A stretch of DNA of 64,000 nt from Mycolicibacterium phocaicum (GCF_010731115.1 NZ_AP022616.1:5456001-5520000), one strand, 5' to 3'. Counted from the first letter of the stretch, positions 44,726-54,141 are shown. Notes: generated by a model from the letters alone, not told the origin. Program-made: numbers and translations.

Positions 44726-46931
44726 TGTGCTGACCGACGTGGCCGATGCGCCCAGCATCGATGCCGACGCCGATCTGGTGGTGATATCCGTTGCAGCGGG
44801 GCGGATTCGGGTTCACGCGCCGTGGCTGCGGGGTGACGCCGTCCGTGCGGTGGCGATCGAAGACGCCGTCGACAAGGTCGGTGGCGTCAGAACCGTCCAC
44901 GCGTACCCGCGCACGGCGTCGGTGGTGATCTGGTACTCGCCGCAGCGCTGCGACACCGCGGCGCTGCTGACCGCGATCAGGGCCGCGCACGCCACCCCGG
45001 CCCAGCTGGTGCCCGCCCGTTCGCCGCGTTCGGCCGACATTCACAATGCCGATGTACTGCGGATGGCGCTCGGCGCGTTGGCTCTGGCGCTCTTGGGCGT
45101 CCGTCGCTACGGGCTGTCCCGGCCGCGGCTGCTCGGGCCCGCCGCGCGGACATTCGCGACCGGCGCGACCATCGTCACCGGATACCCGTTCCTGCGCGGG
45201 GCGCTGCGCGCACTGCGTGGCGGCAAGTCGCCTGGCACTGATCTGCTGGTGTCCGCGGCGACCATAGCGAGTCTGGTCCTGCGCGAGAACGTCGTCGCAC
45301 TCACGGTGCTGTGGCTGCTGAACATCGGTGAATACCTTCAGGATCTGACGCTGCGGCGTACGCGCCGAGCCATCGCGGACCTGCTGCGCGGCGTTCAGGA
45401 CACCGCGTGGGTGCAGTTGGACGACGGCACCGAAGTGCAGGTCAACGCCGAGGCGCTACGGATCGGCGATCTGGTCGTCGTTCACGAGCAGGTCGCGATT
45501 CCCGTCGACGGCGACGTCGTCGAGGGCGAGGCGATCGTCGACCAGTCGGCCATCACCGGCGAGACCCTGCCCGTGACCATGGCGCCGGGTGCGGCCGTCC
45601 ACGCGGGATCAGTGGTCGTGCGGGGCCGTGTGGTGGTGCGGGCCCGGGCGGTGGGCAGTCACACCGTGCTGGGCCGCATCGTGGCGAGAGTCGAAGAGGC
45701 GCAACGTGATCGGGCGCCGATCCAGACGGTGGGCGAGAACTTCTCCCGTCGCTTCGTGCCCGCCTCGTTCGTCCTGGCAACGGCGACGTTCCTCGTCACC
45801 GGCGATGTACGCCGGGCGATGACCATGCTGCTGGTGGCATGCCCGTGCGCGGTGGGGCTGGCCACGCCGACCGCGATCAGCGCGGCGATCGGCAACGGCG
45901 CCCGGCGCGGCATTCTGATCAAGGGCGGTTCGCACCTGGAAGCGGCCGGCCGGGCCGACGCCGTGGTCTTCGACAAGACCGGCACCCTGACTCTCGGCCG
46001 GCACATTGTCACGAACATCGTCTCTTTCCAGGAGAGTTGGACTCCCGAGGAAATTCTCGCGTACGCGGCGAGTTCGGAGATTCACTCACGGCATCCGTTG
46101 GCCGAGGCGGTGATCCGCTCGACCGAGGACAAACACATCGTGATTCCGCCGCACGAGGAGTGCGAGGTGCTCGTCGGTCTGGGCATGCGGACCCGCGCCG
46201 ATGGCCGCACGTTGCTGCTCGGCAGCCCGTCGCTCCTGGATCGGGAGAACGTCACCGTGTGCGGCGAAGCCGATGAGTGGGTGCAGCGCCTGCGCCGTCA
46301 GGCCGAGACGCCGCTACTGCTCGCCGTCGACGGCGAACTGGTGGGTTTGATCAGCCTTCGCGACGAGGTGCGCCCCGAAGCGGCGGAAGTGCTTGCGCGC
46401 CTGCGGTCCTCGGGGGTGCGCCGGATCGTCATGCTCACCGGTGATCACGCCGAGACCGCGCAGGCAGTCGCCGCCGAACTCGGCATCACAGAGTGGAAGG
46501 CCAACGCGCTGCCCGAGGACAAGCTGGCACTGGTGCGCACGCTGCATGACGAGGGTTACACCGTTGCGGTGGTGGGGGACGGGGTCAACGACGCACCCGC
46601 ACTGGCCGCGGCGGACATCGGTATCGCAATGGGATTGGCCGGCACCGACGTCGCCGTCGAGACCGCAGACGTAGCACTGTCGACAGACGACCTGCGACGG
46701 TTGCTCGACGTCCGAGGGCTCAGCGACCATGCGGTCGGAGTGATCCGGCAGAACTACGCCATGTCGATCGCGGTGAACGCCGTCGGGCTGCTACTCGGAG
46801 CGGTCGGCGGGCTGTCCCCGGTCCTGGCCGCGATCCTGCACAACGCGTCGTCCGTCGCCGTTGTCACCAACAGCTCGCGCCTCATCCGCCATGAGCTGGC
46901 TCAGTCCGGCGCGAGCTCACCGAGCAGATAA
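44715..46931 (+). CDS. ctpC: P1B-type metal-transporting ATPase CtpC
   Basis: 738 residues. Membrane helices flank the usual P-type domains: actuator VDQSAITGETLPV, transmembrane CPC at 376-378 (ACPCAVGLATPT), phosphorylation site DKTGTLT from D420, then MLTGDHAETAQAVA and VGDGVNDAPALAAADIGIAMG. The N-terminal ~120 residues resemble a degenerate metal-binding domain without a CxxC. With PacL upstream it fits the zinc-efflux CtpC of M. tuberculosis (older annotations give Mn). It ends 31 bases inside the convergent TetR gene. Confidence 0.93.
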   Translation: MTTDVLTDVADAPSIDADADLVVISVAAGRIRVHAPWLRGDAVRAVAIEDAVDKVGGVRTVHAYPRTASVVIWYSPQRCDTAALLTAIRAAHATPAQLVPARSPRSADIHNADVLRMALGALALALLGVRRYGLSRPRLLGPAARTFATGATIVTGYPFLRGALRALRGGKSPGTDLLVSAATIASLVLRENVVALTVLWLLNIGEYLQDLTLRRTRRAIADLLRGVQDTAWVQLDDGTEVQVNAEALRIGDLVVVHEQVAIPVDGDVVEGEAIVDQSAITGETLPVTMAPGAAVHAGSVVVRGRVVVRARAVGSHTVLGRIVARVEEAQRDRAPIQTVGENFSRRFVPASFVLATATFLVTGDVRRAMTMLLVACPCAVGLATPTAISAAIGNGARRGILIKGGSHLEAAGRADAVVFDKTGTLTLGRHIVTNIVSFQESWTPEEILAYAASSEIHSRHPLAEAVIRSTEDKHIVIPPHEECEVLVGLGMRTRADGRTLLLGSPSLLDRENVTVCGEADEWVQRLRRQAETPLLLAVDGELVGLISLRDEVRPEAAEVLARLRSSGVRRIVMLTGDHAETAQAVAAELGITEWKANALPEDKLALVRTLHDEGYTVAVVGDGVNDAPALAAADIGIAMGLAGTDVAVETADVALSTDDLRRLLDVRGLSDHAVGVIRQNYAMSIAVNAVGLLLGAVGGLSPVLAAILHNASSVAVVTNSSRLIRHELAQSGASSPSR

Positions 46932-47506
46932 CGCTGGAGCGTCACGCCGAGGTCGGCGGCGAGTTGCTGGTTCGAGCGGTTGACCAGCGGTTCGAGCCCG
47001 AAGACATAGCGCGCCAGCGCGAAACCGTTGACCTGCGACATCACCAGGGCGGCGCGGTACTCGGCGTCCGCTGACCCCAGGCCTTCGGCAATCGGCGCAA
47101 TGATGTTACGCGCCAAGAAATCTCGCACCAACTTTGCCGCCTCCGGCTCGGAGGTGGCGGCGCGCACCATGCCGATCATGGGCCGTCTGCTGACTTCATC
47201 CTCCAGGGCGTTGAGAATGAACGTCGCCAGTCGCAGGCCGGCCTCGTCCTTGTCGCCGTCGAGTACCCGGCCGATGACCACGGCGGGTTCGACCGGTAAT
47301 TCGACCACCGCGAGGAACAGATCCCACTTTTTGCCGTAGAAGTGGCTGACCAGCGCGGGGTCGACGCCGGCCTGCAACGCGACCTGCCGCAGGGACGTCT
47401 TCTCGTATCCGAGTTCCGCGAACAGCTTTCGTGCGGTCTGCTCGATCGCCTCGCGGGTCTCGTTGGGTCCCGGGCGACGTCCGCCGCGGGTAGGTCGCTG
47501 CGTCAT
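46901..47506 (-). CDS. TetR family regulator, likely controlling the adjacent mmpS-mmpL operon
   Basis: 201 residues from the ATG at 47506 (MTQRPTRGGRRPG); a further ATG lies at 47518. Helix-turn-helix: ARKLFAELGYEKTSLRQVALQAGVDPALVSHFYGKKWDLFLAVVE. The C-terminal ligand domain includes YRAALVMSQVNGFALARYVFGLEPL. It is divergent from mmpS with a 134-base gap containing an inverted repeat CGGGGTT-N14-AACCCCG (47555-47582), the likely operator, so local repression of the transporter is probable. Its 3' end overlaps ctpC. Confidence 0.87.
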   Translation of the reverse strand: MTQRPTRGGRRPGPNETREAIEQTARKLFAELGYEKTSLRQVALQAGVDPALVSHFYGKKWDLFLAVVELPVEPAVVIGRVLDGDKDEAGLRLATFILNALEDEVSRRPMIGMVRAATSEPEAAKLVRDFLARNIIAPIAEGLGSADAEYRAALVMSQVNGFALARYVFGLEPLVNRSNQQLAADLGVTLQRYLLGELAPD

Positions 47507-47554
47507 TCGACTCCCCACTCACAGAATTCTTTACGTGTTGAATTATAGCCCCGG

Positions 47555-47582
47555 CGGGGTTAATGTCATACCGTCAACCCCG
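47555..47582. promoter_or_regulatory. Inverted-repeat operator candidate for TetR / mmpS
   Basis: CGGGGTT at 47555-47561 and AACCCCG at 47576-47582, 14 bases apart, in the divergent promoter region. The length is typical for a TetR dimer site. The flanking bases extend the symmetry partly. Confidence 0.6.
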
Positions 47583-47640
47583 TTGATGAACCAGGAAGTA
47601 GAGACGTTCCGCGCAGTTCACCCGTGCGAAAGGTTCACGG

Positions 47641-48087
47641 ATGCAGCGACTTTCGATCAGACGCCGGCTCGGTCAGCACTGGATGTACGTGGTGGCCGTG
47701 ATGGTGGTCGTGGTCGCCGGGTTCGCGGTGTACCGGCTGCAGGGCATCTTCGCCTCGCATGACGTCACCTCGACGCCGAGTGGCGCGGTGAACGACATCG
47801 TGCCCTTCAACCCCAAGCACGTGGTGATGGAGGTGTACGGGCCGCCGGGAACGGTCGCCACCGTCACCTACCTGGACGTCAATGCCCAACCGCAGCGCGC
47901 CGACGTCGTCACGTTGCCGTGGACCTACGACACGACCACCACGCAGCCTGCGGTGTTCGTCAATCTCCAGGCCCAGGGCGACAGCGACTCGATCGGCTGC
48001 CGCATCACCATCGATGACGCCGTCAAGGACGAGAGAACGGTCAACACCGTGCACGCCTTCACCTACTGTCTGGACAAATCAGGATGA
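47641..48087 (+). CDS. MmpS family accessory protein (system 2)
   Basis: 148 residues: a basic start, a membrane helix (about 15-31, YVVAVMVVVVAGFAVY) and a periplasmic MmpS domain with VVMEVYGPPGTVATVTYLDV and LPWTYDTTT; two cysteines (IGCRITIDD, FTYCLDKS) can pair. The stop overlaps mmpL by four bases (ATGA). It resembles the MmpS of system 1 in the same window but is clearly diverged. Confidence 0.9.
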   Translation: MQRLSIRRRLGQHWMYVVAVMVVVVAGFAVYRLQGIFASHDVTSTPSGAVNDIVPFNPKHVVMEVYGPPGTVATVTYLDVNAQPQRADVVTLPWTYDTTTTQPAVFVNLQAQGDSDSIGCRITIDDAVKDERTVNTVHAFTYCLDKSG

Positions 48088-50993
48088 GCGCGGGCCGCGT
48101 ACCCGACTTCATCCGCCGATATGCGGTGCTGATCGCCTTCTTCTGGCTGGGCCTGGCGGTCGTCACGAACGTCTTTGTGCCGCAGCTGGAGACCGTGGCC
48201 GAGTCGCACAACGTGTCACTGAGCCCGACGGACGCACCGTCGCTGCAGGCGGCGAAGCAGATCGGCAAGGTGTTCCACGAATTCGATTCCGACAGTTCGG
48301 CCATGATCGTCCTGGAAGGCGATCAGCCATTGGGCGCCGCTGCGCACCACTACTACGACGGCTTGATCGACAAGCTCACCGCCGACACCAAACACGTCCA
48401 GCACGTGCAGAACTTCTGGGGTGACCCGCTGACCGCGGCCGGTTCGCAGAGCGCCGACGGCAAGGCCGCGCTGGTGCAGGTGTATCTCGCCGGCAATCAG
48501 GGTGAATCCTTGGCCAACGAATCCGTCGACTCCGTCCGCAGGATCATCGAAACCACGCCGCCGCCAACGGGTTTGAAGGTGTATCTCACCGGCGCCGCAC
48601 CGCTGATCACCGACCAGTTCGAGGTGGGTCGGCACGGGACGCTGAAGACCACGCTGATCACCATCGGGGTCATCATGGTGATGCTGTTCTCGCTCTACCG
48701 CCGTGTCACGACGGTGATCATGGTGATCTTCACGGTGATGATCGAGCTGACCGCATCCCGCGGTGTCGTCGCAGTGCTCGCCAACGCCGGCATCATCGAG
48801 CTGTCGACGTACTCGACGAACCTCTTGACACTCTTGGTCATTGCCGCCGGCACCGATTACGCGATCTTCCTCCTCGGCCGCTTCCACGAGGCCCGCTATG
48901 CGGGAGAAGACCGGATCTCCGCCTACCACACCATGTACCGCGGTACCTCTCACATCATCCTGGGGTCGGGCCTGACCATTGCCGGGGCGGTGTTCTGCCT
49001 GACGTTCACCCGGTTGCCCTACTTCGAGAGCCTCGGAATTCCGGCCGGCACAGGTGTTCTCGTCGCCGTGGTGGCCGCGTTGACGCTCGCGCCCGCGCTG
49101 CTGTGCATCGGCCGGCACTTCGGCCTATTCGAACCCGTGCGTCAGCTGCAGACGCAGGGCTGGCGGCGCATCGGTACCGCCATCGTGCGCTGGCCCGGCC
49201 CCATCCTGGTCGCGACCGTCGCGGTGGCCCTCATCGGCCTGATCGCCCTACCCGGCTACAAGACGAGTTACGACACCCGCCCGTACATGCCCGCCGATGC
49301 GCCCGCCAACATCGGCTACGCCGCGGCCGAACGGCACTTCTCGCAGGCCCGGCTCAATCCCGAATTGCTGATGATCGAAGCCGACCACGACCTGCGCAAC
49401 TCCACCGACATGATCCTGCTCGAGCGCGTCGCTAAAGCGGTGTTCCACACCGACGGCATCGCTCAGGTGCAGTCGATCACCCGGCCATTGGGGACGCCGC
49501 TGGACCACTCGTCGATACCGTTCCTGATCAGTGCCGGAAACGCCGGGCAGATCAACAACCTGCCCTTCCAGCAGGCGCGCAGCGCCGACCTGCTCAAGCA
49601 GGTCGAGGTGATCAACAATTCGATCGACATTCTGCGACAGCAGTATTCGCTGCAACAGCAGTCGAGCGGCATCACGCACGAGCAGGCCACGGCATTTCAG
49701 CAGACGGTCGCGACCGCCCAGGACCTGCGTGACAAGATCGCCAACTTCGACGACTTCTTCCGCCCGCTGCGCAACTACTTCTACTGGGAGCCGCACTGCT
49801 ACGACATCCCCGTCTGTGCTGCCTTGCGGTCCATATTCGACGCGCTCGACGGCATCGACGACCTGACCGACCAACTGAATGACGTCGCGGGGAGCATCGC
49901 CAAACTCGATGCGCTGCAGCCGAAGTTGCTCGCGCTGATCCCACCGCAGATCGCCAGCCAGCAGACCAACCGCGAACTGACGATGACGAACTACGCCACG
50001 AACAAGGGTCTCAACGACCAGGCTGCCGCGTCGCTGCAGAACGCCACCGCGCTGGGCCAGGCATACGACGCGTCGAAAACCGACGACTCCTTCTATCTCC
50101 CGCCGGAGGCGTTCACCAATCCCGAGTTCCAGCGCGGGATGAAGCTGTTCATGTCGCCGGACGGCAAGGCCGCCCGGATGATCATCACGCACGACGGCGA
50201 TCCCGCGACGCCCGAGGGCATTTCGCACATCGCCGAGATCAGGCATGCCGCGCAACAGGCTGTCAAGGGCACACCGCTGGGCGGGTCGAAGATCTATCTC
50301 GCGGGAACTGCGGCCACCTACAAGGACATTCAGGACGGCGCCAAATACGACCTCATGATCGCCGGCATCGCCGCGCTGAGCCTGATCCTGCTGGTGATGA
50401 TGTTCATCACCCGAAGCATCGTTGCGGCCGTCATCATCGTCGGTACCGTGGCGCTGTCGTTGGGCGCCTCGTTCGGACTCTCCGTGTTGATCTGGCAGGA
50501 CATCTTCGGCATCGAGCTGTACTGGATCGTGTTGGCACTGGCCGTCATTCTGCTGTTGGCGGTGGGCTCGGACTACAACCTGCTGCTGGTGTCGCGGTTC
50601 AAGGAAGAGATCCACGCCGGCATCAACACCGGCATCATCCGGGCGATGGCAGGGTCCGGCGCGGTGGTGACCTCGGCCGGGCTGGTGTTCGCCGCCACCA
50701 TGGCGTCCTTCGTGTTCGCCGACCTTCGGGTCCTCGGCCAGATCGGCACGACCATCGCCCTCGGTCTGCTGTTCGACACGTTGATCGTGCGGTCGTTCAT
50801 GACACCGGCCATCGCGGCGCTGCTCGGACGGTGGTTCTGGTGGCCGCTGAAGGTGCGGCCGCGCCCCGCCAGCCAGATGCTGCAGCCCTACGGATCCCGC
50901 TCGGCCGTGCGCCAACTGCTGTTGTGGGAAGACGGCGATCCTGCGGTCACGGGATCGGGTGCAGGTGCGCGACGGCATGGAGGAGACGCATGA
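48084..50993 (+). CDS. MmpL family RND transporter (system 2)
   Basis: 969 residues. It has the same architecture as system 1: an N-terminal helix, periplasmic domain 1, a helix bundle with AAGTDYAIFLLGRFHEA, a second periplasmic domain with a long helical stretch (QARSADLLKQVEVINNSIDILRQQYSLQQQ) and a final bundle with [15 protein letters not shown]. Together with MmpS it should export a lipid, siderophore or drug-like molecule. It overlaps the downstream membrane gene by four bases. A divergent TetR gene suggests inducible expression. Confidence 0.93.
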   Translation: MSAGRVPDFIRRYAVLIAFFWLGLAVVTNVFVPQLETVAESHNVSLSPTDAPSLQAAKQIGKVFHEFDSDSSAMIVLEGDQPLGAAAHHYYDGLIDKLTADTKHVQHVQNFWGDPLTAAGSQSADGKAALVQVYLAGNQGESLANESVDSVRRIIETTPPPTGLKVYLTGAAPLITDQFEVGRHGTLKTTLITIGVIMVMLFSLYRRVTTVIMVIFTVMIELTASRGVVAVLANAGIIELSTYSTNLLTLLVIAAGTDYAIFLLGRFHEARYAGEDRISAYHTMYRGTSHIILGSGLTIAGAVFCLTFTRLPYFESLGIPAGTGVLVAVVAALTLAPALLCIGRHFGLFEPVRQLQTQGWRRIGTAIVRWPGPILVATVAVALIGLIALPGYKTSYDTRPYMPADAPANIGYAAAERHFSQARLNPELLMIEADHDLRNSTDMILLERVAKAVFHTDGIAQVQSITRPLGTPLDHSSIPFLISAGNAGQINNLPFQQARSADLLKQVEVINNSIDILRQQYSLQQQSSGITHEQATAFQQTVATAQDLRDKIANFDDFFRPLRNYFYWEPHCYDIPVCAALRSIFDALDGIDDLTDQLNDVAGSIAKLDALQPKLLALIPPQIASQQTNRELTMTNYATNKGLNDQAAASLQNATALGQAYDASKTDDSFYLPPEAFTNPEFQRGMKLFMSPDGKAARMIITHDGDPATPEGISHIAEIRHAAQQAVKGTPLGGSKIYLAGTAATYKDIQDGAKYDLMIAGIAALSLILLVMMFITRSIVAAVIIVGTVALSLGASFGLSVLIWQDIFGIELYWIVLALAVILLLAVGSDYNLLLVSRFKEEIHAGINTGIIRAMAGSGAVVTSAGLVFAATMASFVFADLRVLGQIGTTIALGLLFDTLIVRSFMTPAIAALLGRWFWWPLKVRPRPASQMLQPYGSRSAVRQLLLWEDGDPAVTGSGAGARRHGGDA

Positions 50994-51436
50994 CGGGCAT
51001 CGAACTGTGGGGCGGCCTGACCATCCTCGCCGGGCTGATGGCACTGATCTGTCTCGCATGCGTCTTCGTGTACATCCGCGGGCTGGAGCGGCGGCCACCC
51101 GCCGCACTGGGTGAACAGGTGGGCGCCCACAAAGCCGTACTGGTCAAAGTGCGCGAGGGCCAACCGATGTCGCAGGACGAGATCGACTACGCGAAGGAGC
51201 TGGTGTCCGACGCCGGCTCGCCGCTCGCCTATGCGATCCCCGCGCTGCTGTTCACCATGGGCTTCTTCTACGTGGTCGGCTGTATGTATGAACTCCAGGT
51301 CCACGGCGGCCATCCGTCGTTCCGCACTTTCATCGGCGGCATCCCGATGCTCACCTCGTTCAACATCTTCGGTCAGCTGCACCGGGTGGCACGTCTGAAG
51401 AAGCGGGTGCCGACAAGTCCGACCCTGGTGGCGTAG
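50990..51436 (+). CDS. Small two-helix membrane protein, third gene of mmpS-mmpL operon
   Basis: 148 residues from an ATG that overlaps the mmpL stop (ATGA). Helix one is about 6-30 (LWGGLTILAGLMALICLACVFVYI) and helix two about 78-102 (AYAIPALLFTMGFFYVVGCMYELQV). A charged cytosol-side loop (GAHKAVLVKVREGQPMSQDEIDYAKELVSDAG) lies between them and a basic end follows. No family is recognised. Its coupling suggests a subunit or assembly factor of the transporter, which is inference. Confidence 0.7.
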   Translation: MTGIELWGGLTILAGLMALICLACVFVYIRGLERRPPAALGEQVGAHKAVLVKVREGQPMSQDEIDYAKELVSDAGSPLAYAIPALLFTMGFFYVVGCMYELQVHGGHPSFRTFIGGIPMLTSFNIFGQLHRVARLKKRVPTSPTLVA

Positions 51437-51440
51437 TCAT

Positions 51441-52214
51441 TTACCGATTGCCGAAAGCCTTTGCCGCCAAATCGATTTGGGTGGAGGCGGCGAGAATCTG
51501 GCTGCGGTTCTCGACGTGGAGAGCGGCCTGCAGGCTGGGGGCCTCGAGGTTGGCCCACAGGACCTGCTTGGTCGACTCGACACCGAATTTCCCGTAGCTG
51601 CACAGGGTTTCGGCGATAGCCAGGGCGTCGGCGACGACGTCGTCCGCCGACAGGCGCGAGACCAGCCCCAGGCGCAGCGCCTCGTCGGCCTCGACCGTCC
51701 GGGCCGTGAGAATCAGATCGAACGCCTGCCCCGCGCCGACGATCCGGGGGAGCGTGTAGCTCACCCCGATGTCGCAGCCGCCGATGCCCAGCTTGATGAA
51801 CTGGGTGCAGAACCGTGCGCCGGGTCCCGCGAGGCGGATGTCGGCGGCCAGCGCGACGGCGAAGCCGCCGCCGTATGCGGGCCCGTTGACCGCGGCGATC
51901 ACCGGCTGGCGCAGGTTCTGGATGCGGGTCGTCAGCTCGGCGATACGTTCCTGCCAGCGCATGCCCGACCGCGGAAATTCCAGTCCGCCACCGGCTTCCG
52001 GCGGGTTGGGGTCGGAAAGGTCCAGGCCGGAACAGAATCCGCGGCCGGCGCCGGTGAGTACGACGACGCGGCACTCGTTGTTGCGGTGGATGTCCTCGAG
52101 GGTGCTGTGCAGTGCTTCGACGAGGTCGAAGTTCAGGGCGTTGAGTTTTTCCGGCCGGTTCAGGGTGAGGACCGCGATCTCGGGGCGGGGATAGGCGAGC
52201 GACAGCGTTGTCAT
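51441..52214 (-). CDS. Enoyl-CoA hydratase/isomerase (crotonase) family protein
   Basis: 257 residues. Crotonase features: LNRPEKLNALN, the oxyanion glycine region NGPAYGGGFAVALAADIRLAG, and FIKLGIGGCDIGVSYTLPRIVG, where an Asp stands in place of one of the usual Glu residues. Acts on an acyl-CoA double bond, probably in fatty-acid or sterol-side-chain catabolism; exact reaction unknown. It converges on the mmpL-operon membrane gene with a 4-base gap, and its start faces the TetR gene stop. Confidence 0.87.
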   Translation of the reverse strand: MTTLSLAYPRPEIAVLTLNRPEKLNALNFDLVEALHSTLEDIHRNNECRVVVLTGAGRGFCSGLDLSDPNPPEAGGGLEFPRSGMRWQERIAELTTRIQNLRQPVIAAVNGPAYGGGFAVALAADIRLAGPGARFCTQFIKLGIGGCDIGVSYTLPRIVGAGQAFDLILTARTVEADEALRLGLVSRLSADDVVADALAIAETLCSYGKFGVESTKQVLWANLEAPSLQAALHVENRSQILAASTQIDLAAKAFGNR

Positions 52215-52224
52215 GCGCCTGACG

Positions 52225-52905
52225 TTAGCCGCTGTGCCACCCGGCCACGCCGACGGCGATCATGCGCAACTGCTTGCGTGCGGTCCGTTTGACGTCGTCC
52301 AGTGCTTTGGCGTCATTGGCGTCGTCGATGGATTCGGCGGTGGTCATCATCGTGTTGACGAACAGTCCGGCCACGATGTTGAGGTCCTCGGCGCTCCAGG
52401 TGGTGAGCCCGGGCAGCCGGCCCAGGTCGATCGCGAGCTCCGAGGTGATCAACCGGATTTCCGTGCGGATCGCATAGCGCAGCGCGGTGACACCGCTGTT
52501 GCGTTCACGGCTGATGAAGCGCCAGTGCTCGGGGCGTTCGGCGACGCTGTTGAACAGGATGTCGACCGAGGACTCGATGATGCGCTTGGGGTCGAGTTGG
52601 CCGGCGCGGCCGCCGCGGAGCATTTCCCGCAGGGCGCGGAACGACTCGTCGATCAGGACCAGGCCGAGAGCGTCCATGGTCTCGAAGTGCCGGTAGAAGG
52701 CCGCAGGCACGATGCCGGCCTCGCGGGTGACCTCACGCAGGCTGAGTGCGCTGAAACTGTCCTCGTCGAGCAGCTTGAGGGCGGCCGCGATGATGGCGCG
52801 GCGGGTGGCTTCCTTGCGCTCTTCGCGAGAGAGGTTGTCCTGGACGCGGGAGCTTGATGAGCGGCTGGACCTCCGGTCGCGTGAACCAGGGGTACGACTG
52901 TTCAC
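52225..52905 (-). CDS. TetR family regulator, probable repressor of the desaturase genes
   Basis: 226 residues from the GTG at 52905. A Ser/Arg-rich lead precedes the HTH (RRAIIAAALKLLDEDSFSALSLREVTREAGIVPAAFYRHFETMDALG). The divergent reductase-desaturase pair next to it follows the layout of DesT-controlled acyl desaturase systems. The intergenic DNA carries a TGTTC-N3-GAACA palindrome covering this gene's own start (52899-52911) and two further TGTTCACCG copies near 52974 and 53053. Autoregulation and acyl-CoA sensing are inference. Confidence 0.82.
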   Translation of the reverse strand: MNSRTPGSRDRRSSRSSSSRVQDNLSREERKEATRRAIIAAALKLLDEDSFSALSLREVTREAGIVPAAFYRHFETMDALGLVLIDESFRALREMLRGGRAGQLDPKRIIESSVDILFNSVAERPEHWRFISRERNSGVTALRYAIRTEIRLITSELAIDLGRLPGLTTWSAEDLNIVAGLFVNTMMTTAESIDDANDAKALDDVKRTARKQLRMIAVGVAGWHSG

Positions 52906-52911
52906 CGAACA
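52899..52911. promoter_or_regulatory. TGTTCACCGAACA palindrome with repeated TGTTCACCG half motif
   Basis: Perfect TGTTC-N3-GAACA over the TetR start codon. TGTTCACCG occurs again at about 52974-52982 and 53053-53061 (the latter over the ATG of the reductase). Three occurrences within 165 bases of a divergent promoter point to operator sites. Confidence 0.55.
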
Positions 52912-53050
52912 AAGTTTACACAGCGCGGCGAAACCGCAGATCGATACAGATGTGTATGAGTTAACAGTACGTATGTTCACCGTGTGATCCGGGCAACAAC
53001 CTGCGATTTAACCCTTGACGCGAACGGTTGGAGTCGGTCACTGTGTACAC

Positions 53051-54103
53051 ATGTTCACCGAAACTTTGAGCCGCCGAGTACGGCGCTCCGCCCTGGTTGG
53101 CATCCTCACCGGCCCGCATGGCGTGGACCGGTACACCGAGGTTTTCGACCGCACCTGGACTGTCAACGATGCCCGCGCCAAGGTGGTCGCGGTCCGCCGG
53201 CAGACGCCGCGCAGCGTCACCCTGACCCTGCAGCCCAACGACGCCTGGCAGGGCTTCAAAGCCGGCCAGCACATCAACCTGACCGTCGAGATCGACGGCC
53301 GTCGCCGCACCCGGTGCTACTCGCCGGCCAACTCCGAGGGCAGCCCCGTCATCGAGCTGACCGTCGGTCTGCACGACGGCGGCCTGGTCTCCAGCCACCT
53401 GTTCGAGCACGCCGAGCCCGGCATGGTCGTTCACCTCGACTCCGTCGGTGGTGACTTCGTCCTGCCCGCGCAGCGTCCCCGCCGCATCCTGCTGGTCTCC
53501 GGCGGCAGCGGCATCACCCCGGTGCTCTCCATGCTGCGCACACTGCGCGAGGAGAACTTCGACGGCGAGGTGGCGTTCATCCACTACGCCCGCAACCCCG
53601 AAGAGGCCGCGTACGCCACCGAGCTGGCGGCCACGCCCGGGGTCAAGGTGCTGCACAGCTACACCCGATCCAACCGCGGTGACCTCAGCGGCCACTTCGG
53701 CCCAGACCACCTGGCCGCCGCCATGCCCAACCCCGACGCGGTGTTCGTCTGCGGCCCGCCGGCACTGGTCGACGCGGTAAAGGACCTCCTGCCGGGCGCG
53801 CAGTCCGAGAGCTTCGTGCCCCCGGTCATCGCGGTCCCGACCGAGGCCTCCGGCGGCAGCGTCGCCTTCACCGAGAGCAAGGTCGACGTCGTCGACGACG
53901 GCCGCTCGATCCTCGAGCAGGCCGAGGCCGCGGGCCTGAACCCGACCAACGGCTGCCGCATGGGCATCTGCCACACCTGCACCCGCAAGAAGATCAGCGG
54001 CCCCGTGAAGAACCTGATCACCGGCGCCGTCTCGACCGCCCCCGACGAAAACATCGAAATCTGCGTGACCGCCCCGTGCGGCGACGTCCAGATCGACCTC
54101 TAG
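53051..54103 (+). CDS. Ferredoxin reductase-type electron-transfer protein for acyl desaturase (Rv3230c-like)
   Basis: 350 residues from the ATG at 53051. An FAD domain (RRRTRCYSPANSEGSP with the RxYS motif), NAD(P) domain (LLVSGGSGITPVLSMLRTL, VFVCGPPALV) and C-terminal plant-type [2Fe-2S] domain with C302, C307 and C310 in NGCRMGICHTC plus a final Cys in TAPCGDV. It passes electrons from NAD(P)H to the neighbouring desaturase, as Rv3230c does for DesA3. The 38-base gap to the desaturase supports one operon. Confidence 0.9.
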   Translation: MFTETLSRRVRRSALVGILTGPHGVDRYTEVFDRTWTVNDARAKVVAVRRQTPRSVTLTLQPNDAWQGFKAGQHINLTVEIDGRRRTRCYSPANSEGSPVIELTVGLHDGGLVSSHLFEHAEPGMVVHLDSVGGDFVLPAQRPRRILLVSGGSGITPVLSMLRTLREENFDGEVAFIHYARNPEEAAYATELAATPGVKVLHSYTRSNRGDLSGHFGPDHLAAAMPNPDAVFVCGPPALVDAVKDLLPGAQSESFVPPVIAVPTEASGGSVAFTESKVDVVDDGRSILEQAEAAGLNPTNGCRMGICHTCTRKKISGPVKNLITGAVSTAPDENIEICVTAPCGDVQIDL

Positions 54104-54141
54104 ACCACCCCACCAGCCCACACACCCAAAGGAGACGAACC

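Noticed and set aside
49248..51107. 619-codon minus-strand frame opposite mmpL system 2
   Set aside because: It is a shadow of the MmpL gene with no domain recognisable and no ribosome-binding site.
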